Positions 33,074 to 35,931 of a stretch of DNA of 35,931 bases are shown piece by piece; position 1 is the first letter of the stretch, and each line of letters begins with the position of its first letter. The notes under the pieces were generated by a model. The model did no database searches. It had not been told where the DNA came from and worked only from the letters and a program-made list of their open reading frames with translations. This stretch comes from Candidatus Omnitrophota bacterium (GTDB lineage: Bacteria > Hinthialibacterota > Hinthialibacteria > OLB16): the NCBI GenBank assembly GCA_029261095.1, contig JAJDBZ010000381.1, forward strand, positions 1 through 35,931, read 5' to 3'. The position numbers were made by a program, and so were the translations under genes.

Positions 33074-33194
33074 GGTCGAATTTCTCTCCAAAATCTATAG
33101 AAAATCGTCAGGTGCAAAGCAGGGATAGTGCCTGAAAGGCGGAGTGATTTTAAGGGTGGGGGACCGAGCTGGATTGGAATGGACAATAAATAGT

Positions 33195-35009
33195 TCAGAA
33201 TCGATAGGTCGCCTCAAGTCCCACATTGAACGTGGAAGACTCGTTTTCGTCAAATGTATCAAAGAACTGCTTCGAATGAGAAACGGTGAGGGAGAACTGG
33301 AGGCTTTCTTTGGGGATATAATCGACAGAAAGGGATGAGTATGTCCCTGTAAAATCAGCGATCCGGGGAAAGTCGAAGAGATAAAATGCGGTCGCGCCTG
33401 TCTCTCCTTCGGGGAACCATCGGTGGTAAACATCCTCAAACAGGTTGACTCGCCATTGGTCGTTAGGAAACCAGGAGACCGAAAAATTCATCCCTGCTTC
33501 ACGATAATCTCCATCCGATTTGTCGCGCGGAAGACGTGGGTCGAGAGGGATGTCATCGGGGACCTCTCCAAAATGAAAGACCTGACCAAATCGCGGCTCA
33601 ACCGTTACAAAGAGTTCAGTTCCCTTTGAGTACTCATAGAGCCGGGCCAACTCAGCCCGGAGGGCGTTCGAATTGAGGTCTTCAGTCGTCGGATAGAAAC
33701 GAGGTTCCATTGTAAGCCGCCATCCTTTGGAAAAGGAATCGTTCAATCTCCTCCTACAAGTCGCAGTCCAGACAGAAATGAATTCGTCTTCCTCGCTCCC
33801 CGGTTGGTTGTAGTCTCGGTAGTAGAAATCCCCATCGAAATCGAAGCTGACGTCATCGTCCAGGGTGAAGACATGAGTCAGAAGACGATGCTCCCAATAG
33901 TCCTGGCTACTGTTATCGGAATCGAAACGGCTCTCGCGTGTCAACTCATACCCGATATCCACCCACTTATCGAACCCTTCTCGATAGTTCCATTCCGAAA
34001 TCAGAGTTCCTCGAATAAACCCATCGTCTCTGTCGGCTTCATATTCATGCCGTAGGTCTATTTCGAATCCACGCTGCCACTCCCACTCGTCTGAGAGTTT
34101 CTGAATGTACCTTGCTTCGAAGTCGTTCTGGACAAAAGAATCTCCTTGGTCATTTTGGAAGACTTTCCAGATCGATCGATTGTCCCACCAGAATCGATCC
34201 CCACTTGGCAAGTCGCGCTTCACAGTGAAATTCATCTCCTCGTAGAAGAAGTCCTGGTTCAATTCGATTTCGTTCTCGAAGTATAAGTGGCGCTCAGAGT
34301 CGAGGTCTCCGGATTCGACATAGTTCCAACTGACGAAACGTCCTATTTGCCTTTCCGTTCGCCTCGGCGCCTCGAATTCCGAAGTTGCATGGAAGACAAA
34401 CTGGTCGTAGTCGACTCCTGTACGAAGTGTCTGGTTGACCTCAAGGTCGGGGTAATGCGGTTTCATATCCTTGCCCAACGAATCCATGGTCGAATCGGGG
34501 GAGATCGAAATCTCTTCCGACTCCAATTGGAGAAGCCATGCCTCATAGTCGAGGAGAGTTTCATCAGTTACATCCGCCAAAAGATCGGGTGCCTGTTCAA
34601 GTATGGATTTGTCTTCTGTCGGAATCGACTCCAACAAACGATCGATCTTGTCAAAACTATCTTCGGTTTGTTTGAGAAGAACACTTTTGGAAGGATAAAG
34701 CAGAGCCCGGTCTCCCACCCTAACAGCGGACATAGTCTGTCGGTTTTCCTCACGGACATTAATATCGGATTCTGAGAGTTTATTGGTCACTCGAAAATCT
34801 ACTGGTCCTTGCCTCGATTGTATGAAACCCAGGGATCCAGTCGAAAGTTCGGTGGTAACCGAGAACCTGAGGGTCGCTTGTCCCCGGTCTGGCCGGACCT
34901 CTAGGACCCTCCCAGGTAGGAGGTCGGATTGGGTCCAGGCCGATTCAAGAACCAGGGTAATGGAAAGGATTGTGATGACTGCTAGCGCGGACCGTGCATT
35001 CACAAACAT
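33195..35009 (-). CDS. Predicted outer-membrane beta-barrel protein, family unknown
   Basis: I take the ATG at 35009, giving 604 residues with a signal peptide starting MFVNARSALAV. In-frame starts at 35045 (ATG) and 35096 (GTG) exist and no start has a good ribosome-binding site, so the N-terminus is uncertain. After a small beta domain (~30-110, with GRVLEVRPDRGQATLRF) and an acidic helical linker (~115-200), residues ~205-604 show alternating aromatic/polar strands (for example FDFDGDFYYRDYNQ, LFVTVEPRFGQVF). They end in NVGLEATYRF with the C-terminal Phe of Bam-inserted barrels. About 16-18 strands are plausible. Function, such as porin or export channel, is not recognisable. Confidence 0.75.
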   Translation of the reverse strand: MFVNARSALAVITILSITLVLESAWTQSDLLPGRVLEVRPDRGQATLRFSVTTELSTGSLGFIQSRQGPVDFRVTNKLSESDINVREENRQTMSAVRVGDRALLYPSKSVLLKQTEDSFDKIDRLLESIPTEDKSILEQAPDLLADVTDETLLDYEAWLLQLESEEISISPDSTMDSLGKDMKPHYPDLEVNQTLRTGVDYDQFVFHATSEFEAPRRTERQIGRFVSWNYVESGDLDSERHLYFENEIELNQDFFYEEMNFTVKRDLPSGDRFWWDNRSIWKVFQNDQGDSFVQNDFEARYIQKLSDEWEWQRGFEIDLRHEYEADRDDGFIRGTLISEWNYREGFDKWVDIGYELTRESRFDSDNSSQDYWEHRLLTHVFTLDDDVSFDFDGDFYYRDYNQPGSEEDEFISVWTATCRRRLNDSFSKGWRLTMEPRFYPTTEDLNSNALRAELARLYEYSKGTELFVTVEPRFGQVFHFGEVPDDIPLDPRLPRDKSDGDYREAGMNFSVSWFPNDQWRVNLFEDVYHRWFPEGETGATAFYLFDFPRIADFTGTYSSLSVDYIPKESLQFSLTVSHSKQFFDTFDENESSTFNVGLEATYRF

Positions 35010-35178
35010 CGACTTTTCGCTCTTACTCCTAGGTTCCCGTTCCATCAGATGCCGACTTACGAGGGTCGATTCAGAGTATCGACTGCTCGAAGCCACAACC
35101 AGAGTATGTCCAAAAATACCGAAAAATAAGGAGTGCCGGGTGAAGTTGGAGATCTTTTCAAAAAAACGGCATTCCCGC

Positions 35179-35208
35179 TTGTTCTATGCGTTTTCTCGGG
35201 GTTATACT
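35179..35208 (+). promoter_or_regulatory. Promoter of the 63-residue membrane protein gene
   Basis: TTGTTC (35179-35184), 18 bp and TATACT (35203-35208) lie just upstream of the ribosome-binding site GAGGAGGG (35218-35225) and the ATG at 35232. Confidence 0.5.
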
Positions 35209-35231
35209 CGGTGCGATGAGGAGGGATTGGC

Positions 35232-35423
35232 ATGGAGTGCGATCAGGAAAATCAGAATTTCGCGACCGATTCGGAAAATTATGGATTGGGTTTCCATAAA
35301 TGGCCACTGGGAATCGCGGTTGCGGTGACACTAGCCCTTTATGGGTTCATCTGGTTTTTCGTGGATTCCACTCCAACCTTTATCGATCCAATCCAATTAC
35401 CTCCTCCTCCAGGTAGTTTTTAA
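35232..35423 (+). CDS. Small single-helix membrane protein
   Basis: This 63-residue protein has an acidic, Asn/Gln-rich N-terminus, one membrane helix (~26-44, PLGIAVAVTLALYGFIWFFV) and a short proline-rich C-terminal tail (QLPPPPGSF). A promoter and a strong ribosome-binding site at good spacing make it likely real. I do not recognise the family. It lies 151 bp upstream of the anti-sigma-like gene; the region between shows no gene or clear promoter. Confidence 0.6.
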   Translation: MECDQENQNFATDSENYGLGFHKWPLGIAVAVTLALYGFIWFFVDSTPTFIDPIQLPPPPGSF

Positions 35424-35574
35424 ACCCCAAGGTGGGGGAGACGTTCTCGATCAATCGATCCAGAGAATCACAATCATGTGAATTCTTCTGGTTACAAAAA
35501 GTGTTTAACGGGCAATGTCTTCTAGAAGATTGGTCCTTTTTCCAGGAGGCTCGGTGTAAGCCGGAATAGCGGAA

Positions 35575-35931
35575 ATGGAAATCACGATCAAAAACAATTT
35601 GGACGAGATTTATTCTCTGGAACACACGATCCTGCAAAGAGTCGAAGAAGCGGGATACGAGGAGAGTTCCGCGTTCGCTATCCGTTTGGCTTTGGACGAG
35701 GCTCTGGTCAATGCCTACAAGCATGGCAACGCCGAAAACCCCGAGAAATCGGTACGCATTCGATACGAGATCGACGAGGAAAAAATCGATATCGAGATCG
35801 AAGACGAGGGAAAAGGATTCGATCAAACTCTTTTGCTCGACCCACGAACAGACGATCGCCTTCGAGAAACCAGCGGGCGGGGCATCTTCTTGATCCGTCA
35901 ATTCATGTCAAAAACCCTTTTCAATGACTAT
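35575..35931 (+). CDS. RsbW-like anti-sigma factor / serine kinase (partial at window end)
   Basis: The frame runs open to the last base: 119 codons seen, of ~140-150 expected. It is a GHKL ATPase of the HATPase_c_2 type, with N-box LDEALVNAYKHGN (40-52), G1 EDEGKGFD (76-83) and G2 SGRGIFLIRQFM (100-111). RsbW/SpoIIAB-like proteins bind a sigma factor and phosphorylate an anti-anti-sigma factor. A stop codon at 35557 in the same frame and GCGGAA near the ATG fix the start. Partners such as an STAS protein would lie beyond the window. Confidence 0.9.
   Translation, partial: MEITIKNNLDEIYSLEHTILQRVEEAGYEESSAFAIRLALDEALVNAYKHGNAENPEKSVRIRYEIDEEKIDIEIEDEGKGFDQTLLLDPRTDDRLRETSGRGIFLIRQFMSKTLFNDY

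Noticed and set aside
35380-35901. 173-codon minus-strand frame at the right end
   Set aside because: It is antisense to the RsbW-like gene, whose N, G1 and G2 boxes are clear.

Overview
The window reads as part of the chromosome of an uncultured diderm bacterium. Evidence for an outer membrane is an ADP-heptose:LPS heptosyltransferase (WaaF-like) and a predicted outer-membrane beta-barrel ending in Phe. A large PVC-type dehydrogenase/HEAT/cytochrome c protein (CAQCH), a dockerin-like Ca-binding tail and a futalosine-route menaquinone enzyme (MqnD-like) suggest the Planctomycetes-Verrucomicrobia-Chlamydiae sphere or a neighbouring candidate phylum. That placement is inference, and no rRNA or tRNA is present to fix it. 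Base composition looks mid-50s GC by eye, with one AT-richer patch in the beta-helix gene at 13748-15133.

Layout. (1) 90-5083, plus strand: three secreted proteins, two of them paralogues followed by a Kelch-like propeller. (2) 9174-5115, minus strand: class II ribonucleotide reductase, IspF, a DnaD-like protein and a DnaC/DnaI-like loader packed end to end, then a 97-residue unknown with its own promoter. (3) 9338-13484, plus: CopD-like membrane protein, SRPBCC protein, large GT-C-like membrane protein, KDPG aldolase. (4) 13485-15994: a repeat-rich island around one beta-helix/dockerin-like gene. It has ~155-160 bp inverted repeats on both sides, a ~333 bp tandem duplication that carries a second copy of the gene's 3' end, and two copies of a ~140-150 bp element with matching inverted ends. 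(5) 15995-23448, plus: envelope-glycan cluster of GT39-like/TPR protein, two GT4 glycosyltransferases, a sensor histidine kinase and WaaF, several overlapping by 4 nt. (6) A long perfect hairpin at 23469-23532 separates convergent operons. (7) 35009-23568, minus: outer-membrane barrel, MqnD-like, RNase PH, GspE/PilB-type ATPase, double-domain KaiC-like ATPase, PVC-type cytochrome protein, SGNH hydrolase, histidine phosphatase. (8) 35232-35931, plus: a 63-residue one-helix membrane protein and the start of an RsbW-like anti-sigma kinase cut by the window end.

Most genes are tightly packed with ATGA or TGATG junctions, which implies translational coupling. Recognisable sigma70-type promoters have -10 boxes of the TAGACT, TATACT or TATCAT kind. 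At three or four genes the -10 lies so close to the start codon that the mRNA should be leaderless.

The most interesting points are the KaiC-like/GspE-like pair (comparable to archaeal ArlH/ArlI), the repeat island, a class II ribonucleotide reductase without a visible C-terminal CxxC tail, and a sensor kinase embedded without a response regulator in a glycosyltransferase operon.
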